DNA of 64,000 nucleotides from Spirochaetaceae bacterium (GCA_025356015.1 JANXYO010000021.1:16750-80749), one strand, 5' to 3'. Counted from the first letter of the stretch, positions 17,393 through 26,717 are shown. Numbers and translations: made by a program. Notes: generated by a model not told the origin, from the sequence alone.

Positions 17393-18427
17393 TTAGCCGG
17401 AAGCTTTCCAGTCTTCCTTCACGGCGTCGAAGATCGCGTTGAGGAGGGAGTCCCTGCCGCGGGCATCCTGGTTCAGCTGCCAGATCATCACACCTCCGCC
17501 CTTGGCGCGCGCAAGACCAAGGGTCTTGGCCCTTATGGTCGCGAAACCGTTGTAACCGTACTCGCCCGAGAGGTCACTTCCCCCGGCCATCCCGTCCTGG
17601 GCGAGGATGCTCCTGAAGGTGCGCGCATCGCGGTCGAAGAGGTTTCGGCCGTAGAAGGGCAGGCCGAGCACGGCCTTGGACGCGGGGATGCCCCGCCTCA
17701 CGAGCCAGTAGTCGAGGGACTCCTCCGCGTAGAGGTAGGTCGAGTGGTGGACGCCAAACTGGCCATAGCCGTCGTCGTAGGCCATGATGTTCATGAAGTC
17801 GACGTCCTCGACCACAGAGTCGAGATAGTCGCGGCCGTGGAAATTAGTGCCCGTCACCGCGACGGTGAGGAGCTTGTGCCGGGCATGGAGGGCCTCTGAG
17901 AGTGAGCGCATGAGGAGGGCGAAATTGACCGCAGTGTCGCTCCTGGGGAATTCCCAGTCCATGTCGATGCCGTCGAGCTCGAAGCCCTCCAGCAGGGCCA
18001 GGCTGCTCACGCAGAAAGCCGAGACCAGGAGGGGATCGGCAGCGATGCTGTCGTAGGCGTTGGCGCCACCATCATTCCAGCCACCAAGGGAGACCAGGAC
18101 CTTGACGCCGAAGGCGTGGGCGTAGGTGACGAGGCGCACGAGCTTCTCGGGGGCAGGCACCGGGGCATAGCCGCCCTCCATGGTCGGTTCCACGAAGGCG
18201 TAGTTGATGTGGGTGAGGGCCCGGTACTGGACCTGGTCGGGATCGCCCGACCAGGAGGGGAAATAGCCGACGACGCGGAAGTCGCTCGGCGTCCTGTAGC
18301 CCATGCCCACCACGGGGAAGCCCCTGCTCTCGCCTGAAGTGGCGCAGCCGGCCAGGGCCGAGAGGCCGAGACCGGCGAGGAGGGACAGAAGAAGGGCTGT
18401 GGCGCGGGGGCGCCGCACTGGGGTCAT
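17393..18427 (-). CDS. Glycoside hydrolase family 18 lipoprotein (chitinase-like)
   Basis: 344 residues. The start at 18427 follows GGAAG and gives a lipoprotein signal (TALLLSLLAGLGLSALAGC). The mature protein is a single GH18 TIM barrel. VVGYFPSW marks strand 1, KVLVSLGGWN strand 3, and the catalytic DGIDMDWEFP (complete DxxDxDxE) lies near residue 170. IMAYDDGYG and VMIWQLNQD complete the fold. GH18 enzymes cut chitin or other N-acetylglucosamine polymers. Here the enzyme would sit on the outer face of a membrane and could act on peptidoglycan-like or environmental glycans. It stands alone, convergent with the activase locus. Confidence 0.9.
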   Translation of the reverse strand: MTPVRRPRATALLLSLLAGLGLSALAGCATSGESRGFPVVGMGYRTPSDFRVVGYFPSWSGDPDQVQYRALTHINYAFVEPTMEGGYAPVPAPEKLVRLVTYAHAFGVKVLVSLGGWNDGGANAYDSIAADPLLVSAFCVSSLALLEGFELDGIDMDWEFPRSDTAVNFALLMRSLSEALHARHKLLTVAVTGTNFHGRDYLDSVVEDVDFMNIMAYDDGYGQFGVHHSTYLYAEESLDYWLVRRGIPASKAVLGLPFYGRNLFDRDARTFRSILAQDGMAGGSDLSGEYGYNGFATIRAKTLGLARAKGGGVMIWQLNQDARGRDSLLNAIFDAVKEDWKASG

Positions 18428-18625
18428 GAGGTCTTCCACCTTCACTTTCGCTGGCTTGCAGCCAGTGTATCCCTCCGTGGTCCAATTTTCAATCAGGAGC
18501 GGTTTCATCCCGCGCCCTGTGCCCTCTTTGCGCCCTCCGCGCCCGGCTCGGAAGTCCGGGCCTTGCCCCCACGCAGAAGCGGTCCCATACTGTGGCGGAC
18601 TCTAGGGAAGAGCAGGAGGGAGCAC

Positions 18626-19189
18626 ATGAGCGAAGCCCGGACAGCGAGCACTGCCGAAGGCCTGAGCGTGGCCGATGCGGGCCTGGACCGCGCAATAAGA
18701 ATGCGGGTGAACGGCTCGTGGCATGAGTTCGGTCCCGCCTCGGGCATCGGCGGCTCGATGACCCTCGCCTGGCTCCTGCGCGAGAAGCTCGGCCTCACGG
18801 GCCTCAAGGTCTCCTGCGACGAGGGGGCCTGCGGGGCCTGCACCGTCCTTCGCGACGGAAAGGCCGTCCTCTCCTGCATGATCCTCGCGGTCGAGGCCGA
18901 CGGGCACGAGTTCCCCACCATCGAGGGCCTCCCCGCCGACGACCCCGTCGTCGAGGCCTTCGCAGAGCAGTGCGAGAGCGGCCACGGCACCGCCTTGCAG
19001 TGCGGCTACTGCACGCCCGGCTTCGTCCTGACCGCGCGCGCCTTCCTCAACGAGAACCCGAGCCCCAGCCTCGCCGAGATCAAGGAGGCCCTCTCCGGCA
19101 ACATCTGCCGCTGCGGCTGCTACCAGGCTATCGCCCAGGCCGTCCTCAAGGCCGCCGCCAAGATCGCCCTGCGCGGGAGGAAGGCATGA
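18626..19189 (+). CDS. Molybdenum hydroxylase (xanthine dehydrogenase-type) [2Fe-2S] subunit
   Basis: 187 residues. The plant-type ferredoxin cluster motif is CDEGACGACTVLRDGK...C (about residues 70-92). The second, C-terminal cluster motif has CGYCTPGF and ICRCGCYQ (about 130-170). The pair is diagnostic for small subunits of xanthine dehydrogenase/CO dehydrogenase-type enzymes and passes electrons from molybdopterin to FAD. AGGAGGG precedes the ATG at 18626. The stop overlaps the large-subunit start as ATGA, so the operon is translationally coupled. The N-terminus is about 25 residues longer than in many homologues. Confidence 0.93.
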   Translation: MSEARTASTAEGLSVADAGLDRAIRMRVNGSWHEFGPASGIGGSMTLAWLLREKLGLTGLKVSCDEGACGACTVLRDGKAVLSCMILAVEADGHEFPTIEGLPADDPVVEAFAEQCESGHGTALQCGYCTPGFVLTARAFLNENPSPSLAEIKEALSGNICRCGCYQAIAQAVLKAAAKIALRGRKA

Positions 19190-21603
19190 GCAAGCCCTTC
19201 GAGCCCCGGGTCGAGCGCGCCTTTATCGGCAAGTACAGACCCAAGATCGACGGAAAGGAAAAGGCCTCGGGCAAGGCGGTCTACGCCGACGACCTCTCCA
19301 TCGCCAGCCGCATCCCCGGCCTCCTCTACGCGAAGGTCATGCGCAGCCCCCACGCCCACGCGCGCATCAAGAGCCTCGACATCGGCGAGGCCCTCGCCTA
19401 CCCCGGGGTCGTCGACATCCTTAGGTACTGCGACGAGGATGTCGCCTCCCTCGCGCCAACAAACGCGGGCTGGACCGACGGGGTGGATACGGTCTCCTAC
19501 CGCAAGATGATGTGGGGTAGCTTCCGCGACCGCAGGGTGCTCGGAGACCACGCCTGCTGGGTGGGGGACGAGGTCGGTGTCGCCATCGCGGCCGAGACCG
19601 AGCTCGCGGCCGAGGAGGCCATGCGGCTCGTGAAGGTCGAATGGGAGGTCCTGCCCTTCGTCCTCGATCCCCTCGAGGCCATGCGCCCTGGAGCCCCCCT
19701 GGTCCACCCCGAGATCTCCAAGGACAACGTCTTCCCCGCCGACCCCTTCGGGGGCGAGGAGGTCTTTGTCGACAAGGGCCGGGTCGAGGATGGCTTCGCC
19801 GAGGCCGAAGTAACGATTGAGGCGAAGTCGGTCTACCACAACGCGACCCAGAGCTCGCTTGACAACTGGTGCTGCGTCGTCGACTGGAAGGAGGATCAGG
19901 TCTCGGTCTGGTCCAACTCCTACGCCGTCGACCAGACGCGGATGCACGTCAGCCAGATGCTCGGCCTGCCCCTGCACCGTGTGCGCGCTGTGAGCCCCTA
20001 CGTGGGCGGACAGTTCGGCAGGGGGGACACTGGCGACCAGCCCTTCTTCCTTTTCACGGCCCTCCTTTCGAGGCGCACGGGCAGGCCGGTCAAGTTCAAG
20101 CACACGAGGCGGGAGAGCTTCCACGACTCTCGCCAGCCCGCCATCTACTTCGCCAAGGCCGGAGCCACGCGGGACGGGAGGATCACGGCCATGCACTTCA
20201 GGTCGATCGGCAACGCCGGGGCCTACGCAGACCACACGATGTTCGCCCTGAAGTACGCGCCCAAGGAGATCACCGAGGTAGCCCTCGCCCACATCCCCAA
20301 CGTGAGGTTCGAGTCAAAGGGAGTCTACACCAACAAGCTCCCCGCCTGCATGATGCGGGGTGTGGGCAACTCCCAGTTCAACATCATCTTCGGCCACGTC
20401 GTCGACATGCTCGCCGAGAAGCTCAGGCTCGACCCCATCGACCTGTGCATCCGCAACTTCGGCCACGAGTGGGAGAGCCTGCCCGACAGGAGCCTCGAGA
20501 AGGTCCTCGCCGAAGGATCAGATCGCATCGGCTGGAAGGAGAAGCGCCACGCCCCCGGCTCGGGAGAGCTGCACGAAATGACCAGGCGCCGTGGCGTCGG
20601 CTTCTCCTGCCATCCCGCCTGGCACGCCGAGTGGCAGGAGACGAGACGGGGCAAGGTCCAGGTGGCGATCACCCTCAATCCCGACTTAAGCGTCCTCCTC
20701 TCGGCCCCGAGCGTCGAGACAGGCAACGGCTCGAACACCTGCAATGTCCTCGGCTGCGCCGAGGCCTTGGGCTTCCTCGGCATCTCGCCCTCCGACATAC
20801 GCTGGGCCTCGACCGTGGACACGAACGCAGGCCTCAAGGACTGCGTCCAGACAGACAGCGCCGTCTCATACCTGCAGTCCGAGGTGATGGCCATGGCCGC
20901 CCTCGAGCTCAAGGCCAAGTTGCGCGATCTCGCTGCCGTCGAGCTCGCTGTCCCCCCCGGCGAGGTCGAGATAGCAGCTGGCATCGCCTTCCCGGCCGGG
21001 AGCCCGGAGCGCGGCCTCGCCGTGAAGGAGATCCTCCTGCGCGGCGACCTCGCCCCCATCACCGTCCACATGAGCAGGGCACCCCTTGCCACCAAGACGG
21101 GCGTTCCCTTCATCGCCAACTTCGCCGAGGTCGAGGTCGACGAGTCCACGGGCAGGGTCGAGATCCTGAAGCTCGTCGTCGTCAACGACTGCGGCACCGT
21201 GATGTACGCCTCGGGGGCCGAGGCCCAGCAGATCGGCGGCCAGTGCATCGCCGTCGGCGAGACTTTGAGCGAGGAGATCATCTACGACCAGGCCACGGGA
21301 GTCCCCTTGAACTTCAACTGGCTCGACTACCGCATCCCCACGATGGCCGACATGCCCGAGATCGAGCCTGTCCTCCTCGAGGTCTGGAAGGGCGGGGGCG
21401 AGTACGGGGCCTGCGGCATCGGCGAGGGCACCCTCACCTGCACGCCGAGGGCCATCCTCAACGCGATCTACAACGCCATCGGCACAAGGATAGACGAGAT
21501 TCCGGTCACGCCCGAGAAGGTGCTGCGAGCTCTTGCCGAGCGCGGCGCCACAGCCGCGGCCACGGCCGCGGGCGGCGGGCCCGGCGCGGGGGTGGCGCCA
21601 TGA
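19186..21603 (+). CDS. Molybdenum hydroxylase large (molybdopterin-binding) subunit
   Basis: 805 residues with the Ald_Xan_dh fold. The N-terminal a/b hammerhead domain (ASGKAVYADDL) is followed by molybdopterin-binding segments: SPYVGGQFGRGDTGDQPF, CMMRGVGNSQ, SAPSVETGNGSNTCN, NDCGTVMYASGAEAQQIGGQ, and the catalytic-Glu region YGACGIGEG. It would hydroxylate a purine or another N-heterocycle with water-derived oxygen. The GGQFGR motif differs from the GGGFGxK of classical xanthine dehydrogenases, so the substrate is uncertain. It overlaps both neighbours by 4 bases. The context (GltD-like module, YgeY) points to the selenium-linked purine hydroxylase group, but no selenium gene is visible. 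Confidence 0.9.
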   Translation: MSKPFEPRVERAFIGKYRPKIDGKEKASGKAVYADDLSIASRIPGLLYAKVMRSPHAHARIKSLDIGEALAYPGVVDILRYCDEDVASLAPTNAGWTDGVDTVSYRKMMWGSFRDRRVLGDHACWVGDEVGVAIAAETELAAEEAMRLVKVEWEVLPFVLDPLEAMRPGAPLVHPEISKDNVFPADPFGGEEVFVDKGRVEDGFAEAEVTIEAKSVYHNATQSSLDNWCCVVDWKEDQVSVWSNSYAVDQTRMHVSQMLGLPLHRVRAVSPYVGGQFGRGDTGDQPFFLFTALLSRRTGRPVKFKHTRRESFHDSRQPAIYFAKAGATRDGRITAMHFRSIGNAGAYADHTMFALKYAPKEITEVALAHIPNVRFESKGVYTNKLPACMMRGVGNSQFNIIFGHVVDMLAEKLRLDPIDLCIRNFGHEWESLPDRSLEKVLAEGSDRIGWKEKRHAPGSGELHEMTRRRGVGFSCHPAWHAEWQETRRGKVQVAITLNPDLSVLLSAPSVETGNGSNTCNVLGCAEALGFLGISPSDIRWASTVDTNAGLKDCVQTDSAVSYLQSEVMAMAALELKAKLRDLAAVELAVPPGEVEIAAGIAFPAGSPERGLAVKEILLRGDLAPITVHMSRAPLATKTGVPFIANFAEVEVDESTGRVEILKLVVVNDCGTVMYASGAEAQQIGGQCIAVGETLSEEIIYDQATGVPLNFNWLDYRIPTMADMPEIEPVLLEVWKGGGEYGACGIGEGTLTCTPRAILNAIYNAIGTRIDEIPVTPEKVLRALAERGATAAATAAGGGPGAGVAP

Positions 21604-24008
21604 TCAGCCCACGCTTTACCCACATCAGGGCCAGGACCCGGGGCGAGGCCCTCGCCGCCGCCACGAAATCCAGCCACGCCTGCTTTGTCGCGGGCGGCAC
21701 CGACCTCCTCGGCATCCTAAAGGACAGGGTCCACGGCAGCAGGGGGAGCGAGCTCCTCGTCGACCTCAAGACCATATCCGGCCTCTCCTTCGTCCGCGAG
21801 GAGGGAGGCCGCCTCACCCTCGGCGCCCTCACGAGCATAGCCGAAATCGCCGCAAGCCAGACAGTCCGCGAGGGCTGGCCACTCCTCGCCAGGGCCGCGG
21901 CCTCGGTCGCCTCGCCCCAGCTGCGCAACATGGGGACCCTGGGTGGCAACATCTGCCAGGAGCCCCGCTGCTGGTACTACCGCTACCCCGACGACCGCTT
22001 CCACTGTCTTCGCAAGGGAGGCCGCGAGTGCGCCGCCCTCCTGGGCGAGAACCGCTTCCACTCGGTGTTCGGCTCGGCGAGGGTGGGACTGCCCTCCTGC
22101 TCCGACGAATGCCCCGGCGGGGTCTCGATACCGAGCTACATGGCCGAGATACGCTCGGGGGACCTGGCTGCCGCGGCGCGCATCCTCCTTCGCAACAACC
22201 CCATGCCCGCGGTCACCGGCAGGGTCTGCCCCCACTACTGCGAGCAGGCCTGCAACCGCAATCAGCTCGACGACTCGGTATCGATCCGCGCCGTCGAGCG
22301 GAGCATGGGCGACTTCGTCCTCGAGAACGCCACCGCCCTCTACGAGATGACGGCCCCTTCCTCGGGGAAGAGGGTCGCCGTGGTGGGTTCGGGTCCCGCT
22401 GGCCTCGCCGCGGCCTTCTACCTTCGGCGCGCCGGCCACGAGGTGAGGGTCTTCGACCGGATGAGGGAGGCCGGAGGCATGCTCAGGTACTCGATACCAG
22501 CCTACCGCCTGCCATCATCGGTATTGAATTCGCTCATAGCGTCCTACGAGGGGGCCGGCGTCGTCTTCGAGCTCGCCTCCGATGTTGGCAGTGCCCAGCT
22601 GCCCCTCGAGGCCCTGCGCAAGGGACACGACGCCGTCTTCCTCGCGAGCGGGGCCTGGGAGCAGAAGACTGTCGAAATCGAGGGCTCGGAGCTCCTCGAG
22701 TCGGGCATCGACTTCCTGGAGCGGATCCGCGAGGGGGCCAGGGAGCCCGCAGGGGAGAATGTCCTCGTCATCGGCGGGGGCAATGTCGCCGTCGATGTCG
22801 CCATCTCGGCGATGAGGCTCGGCGCCCGCACCGTGACCATGGCCTGCCTCGAGAGCAGGTCGGAGATGCCGGCCTTCCCCGAGGAGCTCGAGCAGGCCCT
22901 GCGCGAGGGGGTGAGGCTCCTTCCCTCCTGGGGCCCCAAACGCCTCGTATCCTCGCTCTCGGGGCTCGAGGGCATGGAGCTTGTCGCCTGCGGCTCGGTC
23001 TTCGACTCAAAGGGCCGCTTCGCCCCCGTCTTCGACGAGGCAAGGCCGATGCGCGTGGCCGCCGACAGGGTCATCCTCGCCATAGGCCAGGCCCCCGAAC
23101 TCGGCTACCTCGGCGGCGCCCTAGAGCCCCAGCGAGGCAGGATAGTGGCCGACCCAGCGACTCAAGCGACATCGGAGCCGGGCCTCTTCGCCGGCGGAGA
23201 CGCCACCACGGGCCCAGCCTCGGTCGTCGCCGCGATCGCCGCGGGCAGGAGGGCGGCCGAGGCCATCGACGCATCGCTCGGCGGCCCCCTCGCCGGACGC
23301 CCCGTCTCAGGCCTGGCGACGAGCTCGGTGAGGCCGGTGCGGGCCGAGTCAATCCAAAACCAGGAGAGGCAGGCCGCCACCGAGATCCCGGTCTCGATGC
23401 GGGGCCTAGACGCAGAGGACCTCGTGGGCCTCGACGCGAGGGCGGTCGCCGCCGAGGCGGGGCGCTGCATGGACTGCGGCTGCGTGGCCGTCAACGCCTC
23501 CGACCTCGCTCCCGCCCTCCTGGCCCTCGGGGCCTCGATCCAGACCGACAGACGCCTCATAGCCGCCGAGGACTTCTTCGCTGTAAAGCCGCGAGGCACC
23601 ACGGTCCTCGAGGATGGCGAACTCGTCACCGAGCTCAAGGTCCCGGCCCAGGGCGAAGGGGCCATCTCGGCCTACCGCAAGTTCAGGTTGAGGAACTCGA
23701 TCGACTTCCCCATAGTCAGCCTGGCATCGCTCATCGTGCTCAAAGGAGGGAGGATAGAGTCGGCGCGCATTGCCTTCGGCGCGGTCTCGCCCCTGCCCCT
23801 GCGGGCCCGAGGGCTCGAGCGCTTCCTCCTTGGCAGGGCGCCCGACGCCGAGACCGCCGAGGCGGCGGCGGACATGGCGGCGCGCGGGGCCTTCCCCCTC
23901 GAGAGGAACGCCTACAAGCTTCAGATCCTTAAGGGCCTCGTGAAGAAGACGATCCTGGAGCTTGAGACGGGCGAGAATGCGAAGGCAACCACGGAGGCAC
24001 AAAGCTAG
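21600..24008 (+). CDS. FAD-binding subunit of molybdenum hydroxylase with a nested GltD-like NAD(P)H oxidoreductase
   Basis: 802 residues in one frame. Residues 1 to ~160 are the first half of a CoxM/XdhB-type FAD domain (FVAGGTDLLGILK, LRNMGTLGGNICQ). At about 162 this switches to a GltD-type module. It has the Fe-S motif SCSDECPGGVSIPSY plus VCPHYCEQACNR, an FAD site VAVVGSGPAGLAAAFYLRR (~259), a nucleotide site VLVIGGGNVAVDVA (~387) and LFAGGDATTGPASVV. At ~625 (CVAVNASDLAPALLALGA) the FAD domain resumes exactly where homologues without the insert continue, and runs to the end. The protein could exchange electrons between the hydroxylase and NAD(P)H or another partner. In E. coli-type clusters the GltD-like part (YgfK) and FAD part (YgfM) are separate. 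Confidence 0.88.
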   Translation: MISPRFTHIRARTRGEALAAATKSSHACFVAGGTDLLGILKDRVHGSRGSELLVDLKTISGLSFVREEGGRLTLGALTSIAEIAASQTVREGWPLLARAAASVASPQLRNMGTLGGNICQEPRCWYYRYPDDRFHCLRKGGRECAALLGENRFHSVFGSARVGLPSCSDECPGGVSIPSYMAEIRSGDLAAAARILLRNNPMPAVTGRVCPHYCEQACNRNQLDDSVSIRAVERSMGDFVLENATALYEMTAPSSGKRVAVVGSGPAGLAAAFYLRRAGHEVRVFDRMREAGGMLRYSIPAYRLPSSVLNSLIASYEGAGVVFELASDVGSAQLPLEALRKGHDAVFLASGAWEQKTVEIEGSELLESGIDFLERIREGAREPAGENVLVIGGGNVAVDVAISAMRLGARTVTMACLESRSEMPAFPEELEQALREGVRLLPSWGPKRLVSSLSGLEGMELVACGSVFDSKGRFAPVFDEARPMRVAADRVILAIGQAPELGYLGGALEPQRGRIVADPATQATSEPGLFAGGDATTGPASVVAAIAAGRRAAEAIDASLGGPLAGRPVSGLATSSVRPVRAESIQNQERQAATEIPVSMRGLDAEDLVGLDARAVAAEAGRCMDCGCVAVNASDLAPALLALGASIQTDRRLIAAEDFFAVKPRGTTVLEDGELVTELKVPAQGEGAISAYRKFRLRNSIDFPIVSLASLIVLKGGRIESARIAFGAVSPLPLRARGLERFLLGRAPDAETAEAAADMAARGAFPLERNAYKLQILKGLVKKTILELETGENAKATTEAQS

Positions 24009-24032
24009 GCAGGGAGAGCCCGTGGTTGCCTT
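23982..24032. repeat. Inverted repeat with 13-base perfect arms between convergent genes
   Basis: AAGGCAACCACGG (23982-23994) and CCGTGGTTGCCTT (24020-24032) are perfect inverted arms around 25 bases. They straddle the stop codon of the FAD subunit and end just before the ygeY stop. The transcript would fold strongly in either direction, but no T-tract follows, so a terminator role is possible only without a classic U-run. The AACCACG core recurs at 49264. Confidence 0.6.
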
Positions 24033-24040
24033 AGCCATCC

Positions 24041-25213
24041 TCAAAACCGCGCGGCGAGGGCGGTGTAGAACTCGAGGGCCTTCACTATCTGCTCGACAGG
24101 GCAGTGCTCGTCGACGCAGTGGGCCTGTTTCGAGTCACCGGGGCCAAAGCCTATGGTGGGGATGCCGAGCCTCGCGCTGGCGACCCCGTTGGTGCTGAAG
24201 TCCCATTTCGAGAGCCTGGCCTTCCCGGGAAAGAGCTCCTCCCAGACGCCTATGGAGGCGAGGCCGAGGGGAGATGATGCCTCGAGCTCCCAGGCGGGCA
24301 GGAAGGACTCGAGGACCACGGTCCTGTCGGTCCAGCTCTTGCCCACGACCCTGTGGACCTCCCACTTCGCCGGAGTGCCGGCGACGATGCCGTCCATCTC
24401 CCTTGCGATGGCAGCCTCGTCCTGGCCCTTGACGAGCCTCCGGTCGACATAGGCGGTGCAGGACGCGGGTATCGCGTTGAGCGATGCCGTTTCGCATGAG
24501 ATGCTGGTGAGGGCGATCGAGCCCCCCTCACCATGGCCCTCCATGAGGCGCAGGCCCAGCTCCTCGATCCGAGCGATCACCGCTTTCATCCTGTACACGG
24601 GGTTGTCGCCCTTCTCGGGGGCGCTGCCGTGGGCGGAGCCGCCGGGCATGTCGATGCGCAGCAGGGCCCTGCCCTTCTGGCCAAGGGAGACCGTGCAGTC
24701 GCTCGGCTCGCAGATGACCACTGCCTCGGGCCGGAGGCCCCCCTCGCCGAGCTCGTGGACGAGGGACTCTCCGTCGTAGTCCTCCTCCATCACCGAGGTC
24801 GAGACCAGGACTGTCCTGCCCGCGAGGAGGCCGAGGCGCTTTAGGGCCCGGCCTGCGTAGACACTCGCCGCCACAGCGCTCTTCATGTCGACCGAGCCGC
24901 GGCCATAGAGCCTGCCCTCGACGATGTGGCCGCCGAAGGGATCATGGGTCCAGCGCGGGGCGTCGGTCACGCCCACGGTGTCGACATGGGAATCAAAGAG
25001 GATGGTCCTCGCGCCCGAGCCGACGCGGCCGACCAGGTTTCCCATCGCATCGATGCCGACCTCATCGTAGCCAAGCGCCTCCATCTCGGCCTTGATGCGC
25101 CTGACGATGGCCTCCTCGCCGCCGGTGAAGCTCTTGATGCGCACAAGGTCGGAGGCGAAACGCAGCATCCCCTCGCTAAGCTCATGCGCGCAGCGCCTGA
25201 TATCGTCCACCAT
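24041..25213 (-). CDS. ygeY: M20-family hydrolase, YgeY-type
   Basis: 390 residues with the M20 metallopeptidase plan. DSHVDTVG holds the first metal ligands and catalytic Asp (~75). YGRGSVDMKSAVAA (~108) and SVMEEDYDGES (~135, catalytic and metal Glu) follow. The lid domain has PGGSAHGSAPEKGDNP, and the final His is in DSKQAHCVDEHC. It best fits YgeY, a peptidase-like hydrolase linked in many anaerobes to purine and selenium-dependent molybdenum-hydroxylase clusters. The context supports this, because it lies convergent with and next to the hydroxylase operon. The start at 25213 follows GGGAGGGGGG; an upstream extension is unlikely. Confidence 0.86.
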   Translation of the reverse strand: MVDDIRRCAHELSEGMLRFASDLVRIKSFTGGEEAIVRRIKAEMEALGYDEVGIDAMGNLVGRVGSGARTILFDSHVDTVGVTDAPRWTHDPFGGHIVEGRLYGRGSVDMKSAVAASVYAGRALKRLGLLAGRTVLVSTSVMEEDYDGESLVHELGEGGLRPEAVVICEPSDCTVSLGQKGRALLRIDMPGGSAHGSAPEKGDNPVYRMKAVIARIEELGLRLMEGHGEGGSIALTSISCETASLNAIPASCTAYVDRRLVKGQDEAAIAREMDGIVAGTPAKWEVHRVVGKSWTDRTVVLESFLPAWELEASSPLGLASIGVWEELFPGKARLSKWDFSTNGVASARLGIPTIGFGPGDSKQAHCVDEHCPVEQIVKALEFYTALAARF

Positions 25214-25324
25214 GTGAATCCCCCCTCCCGAAAACAGGATACCGCGGCCCTCGGGGCGGCGGTATCCATGAGTCCGGGGGAATTGTAGTGGGGAGGCCCT
25301 CCACAAGGAAGGGCCAGGGAGTTT

Positions 25325-25606
25325 CTAGCGCACCTCGAAGACGAGGGCCTCGCCGTCCATCGCCTGGACGAGGGCCTGGTCGCCGGCCGTCTCGAGGGCG
25401 AGATCCTGGCCAGGCCCGAGGTCGTAGTCCTTGCCGTCATAGGAGACCCAGGCCCGGCCGGACACGACGCGGAGCTGGCGCTCCTTCCTCGGGACGGAGA
25501 TCAGCTCCCCCGAAAGGAGAACGACGCGAAAGGCGTCCCTAAGCGACCTGTCCAACGACGAAATGGCGAAGTTCTCGAAGCTCAGGCTCATCTGAAGCTT
25601 GTTCAT
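25325..25606 (-). CDS. DUF2917 family protein
   Basis: 93 residues (start 25606 after GAAGGAGG). The core is a short cupin-like beta domain (RQLRVVSGRAWVSYDGKDYDLGPGQDLAL), the pattern I associate with DUF2917. No signal peptide or membrane span is present. Its function is unknown. It is transcribed divergently from an ArgP/LysR-type regulator across a 120-base gap, a common layout for a regulator and its target. Confidence 0.7.
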   Translation of the reverse strand: MNKLQMSLSFENFAISSLDRSLRDAFRVVLLSGELISVPRKERQLRVVSGRAWVSYDGKDYDLGPGQDLALETAGDQALVQAMDGEALVFEVR

Positions 25607-25726
25607 GGCCGCATCCTCCTTCTTCCTGGGCTCTCGCTGTCCCTGCTCGGGAGAAACATAGCAGAACCGCAAATATTAGTGAAATGAATAATTCTAATCC
25701 ATCATGAATTGTGCTAATGTAACCCC

Positions 25727-26629
25727 ATGCTGGATTACCGTCTCATCGAGGCCTTCGCCGCAGTCATCGAGGAGGGCGGCTTCGAGCGCGCTGCCAACAA
25801 GCTTCATATCACCCAGTCTGCGGTCTCGCAGCGGATAAGGCAGCTCGAGGACGAGGTGGGCAGGATCCTCGTCCTCCGGGAGAGCCCACCCCGGGCAACC
25901 GAGGCCGGGGAGCGCCTGATACGCCACTACCGCCAGGTGGCGAGCCTCGAGGGCGAGGCGATCGAGGAGCTCGGCATGAGCGGACGCTCGGGCTATCAGC
26001 ACCTGCCAATCGCCGTCAACGCGGACTGCCTCTCAGTCTGGCTCCTCGAGGCGATCCTCCCCTACCTGCTCAAGACCGCCGTCACCCTTGAGATCATGGT
26101 CGACGACCAAGACAGGACCCTGCGCTTCCTGCGCTCGGGCGAGGCGGCTGGCTGCGTGAGCGCCCAGAAGATGGCGATCCAGGGCTTCACGACGACGCGG
26201 ATCGGGATCCTGCGCTATCTCATGTGCGCCTCCCCCGGCTTTGCCGAGCGCTGGTTCCCAGGTGGCATCGACAGGGAGAGCGCGGGCAGGGCGCCCTGCA
26301 TCCACTTCACCCGCTTCGACCAGCTCCAGTACAGGGGCCTCGAGCGCCTCTTCGGCGAGCCCAGGATCGAGCCCCCCGCCTTCTACATACCCTCGACCGA
26401 GAAATTCATCGGTGGCGCAGTCGCGGGCCTCGCCTATGCGATGATACCCCAGGTCCAGGCGGCCCCCCTCATAAATGCGGGCTCCCTGGTCGAGCTCGAT
26501 CCTGGCGCAAGGCTCGAGACCACCCTCTGGTGGTACAGCTGGAACAGGCCCTCGGTCCTCTTGAAGGAGCTCAGCGAAGCCATCCTCAAGGAGGGGGCAA
26601 GGGTCCTGAGTTCTGCCGAGGGGGCCTAG
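25727..26629 (+). CDS. LysR family regulator, ArgP/LysG-like
   Basis: 300 residues. The N-terminal winged HTH (AFAAVIEEGGFERAANKLHITQSAVSQRIRQLEDEVG) at about 8-45 is followed by the LysR effector domain to the end. The FxIT/QSAVSQRIR pattern and an effector domain starting LPIAVNADCLSVWLL fit the ArgP/IciA branch, which senses basic amino acids and controls exporters such as ArgO. No LysE-type exporter is nearby, so the target here is probably itself or the divergent DUF2917 gene. An imperfect ATTAG-N14-CTAAT dyad lies in the AT-rich shared promoter region. Confidence 0.88.
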   Translation: MLDYRLIEAFAAVIEEGGFERAANKLHITQSAVSQRIRQLEDEVGRILVLRESPPRATEAGERLIRHYRQVASLEGEAIEELGMSGRSGYQHLPIAVNADCLSVWLLEAILPYLLKTAVTLEIMVDDQDRTLRFLRSGEAAGCVSAQKMAIQGFTTTRIGILRYLMCASPGFAERWFPGGIDRESAGRAPCIHFTRFDQLQYRGLERLFGEPRIEPPAFYIPSTEKFIGGAVAGLAYAMIPQVQAAPLINAGSLVELDPGARLETTLWWYSWNRPSVLLKELSEAILKEGARVLSSAEGA

Positions 26630-26646
26630 CCGGCAGGCAGGGCACC

Positions 26647-26668
26647 CCACCAACAATCTTCGAGGCAC
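26647..26668. repeat. Dispersed 22-base repeat, copy A
   Basis: CCACCAACAATCTTCG followed by AGGCAC. The same 22 bases occur once more in the window, at 38188-38209 on the opposite strand, with a single mismatch. Both copies lie in short intergenic spaces next to a stop codon or between genes. Confidence 0.6.
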
Positions 26669-26717
26669 TTTAGGCCAGCCTTGTGGCGCCACCGCGGGCG
26701 CGGCATACTTCCTGTCG

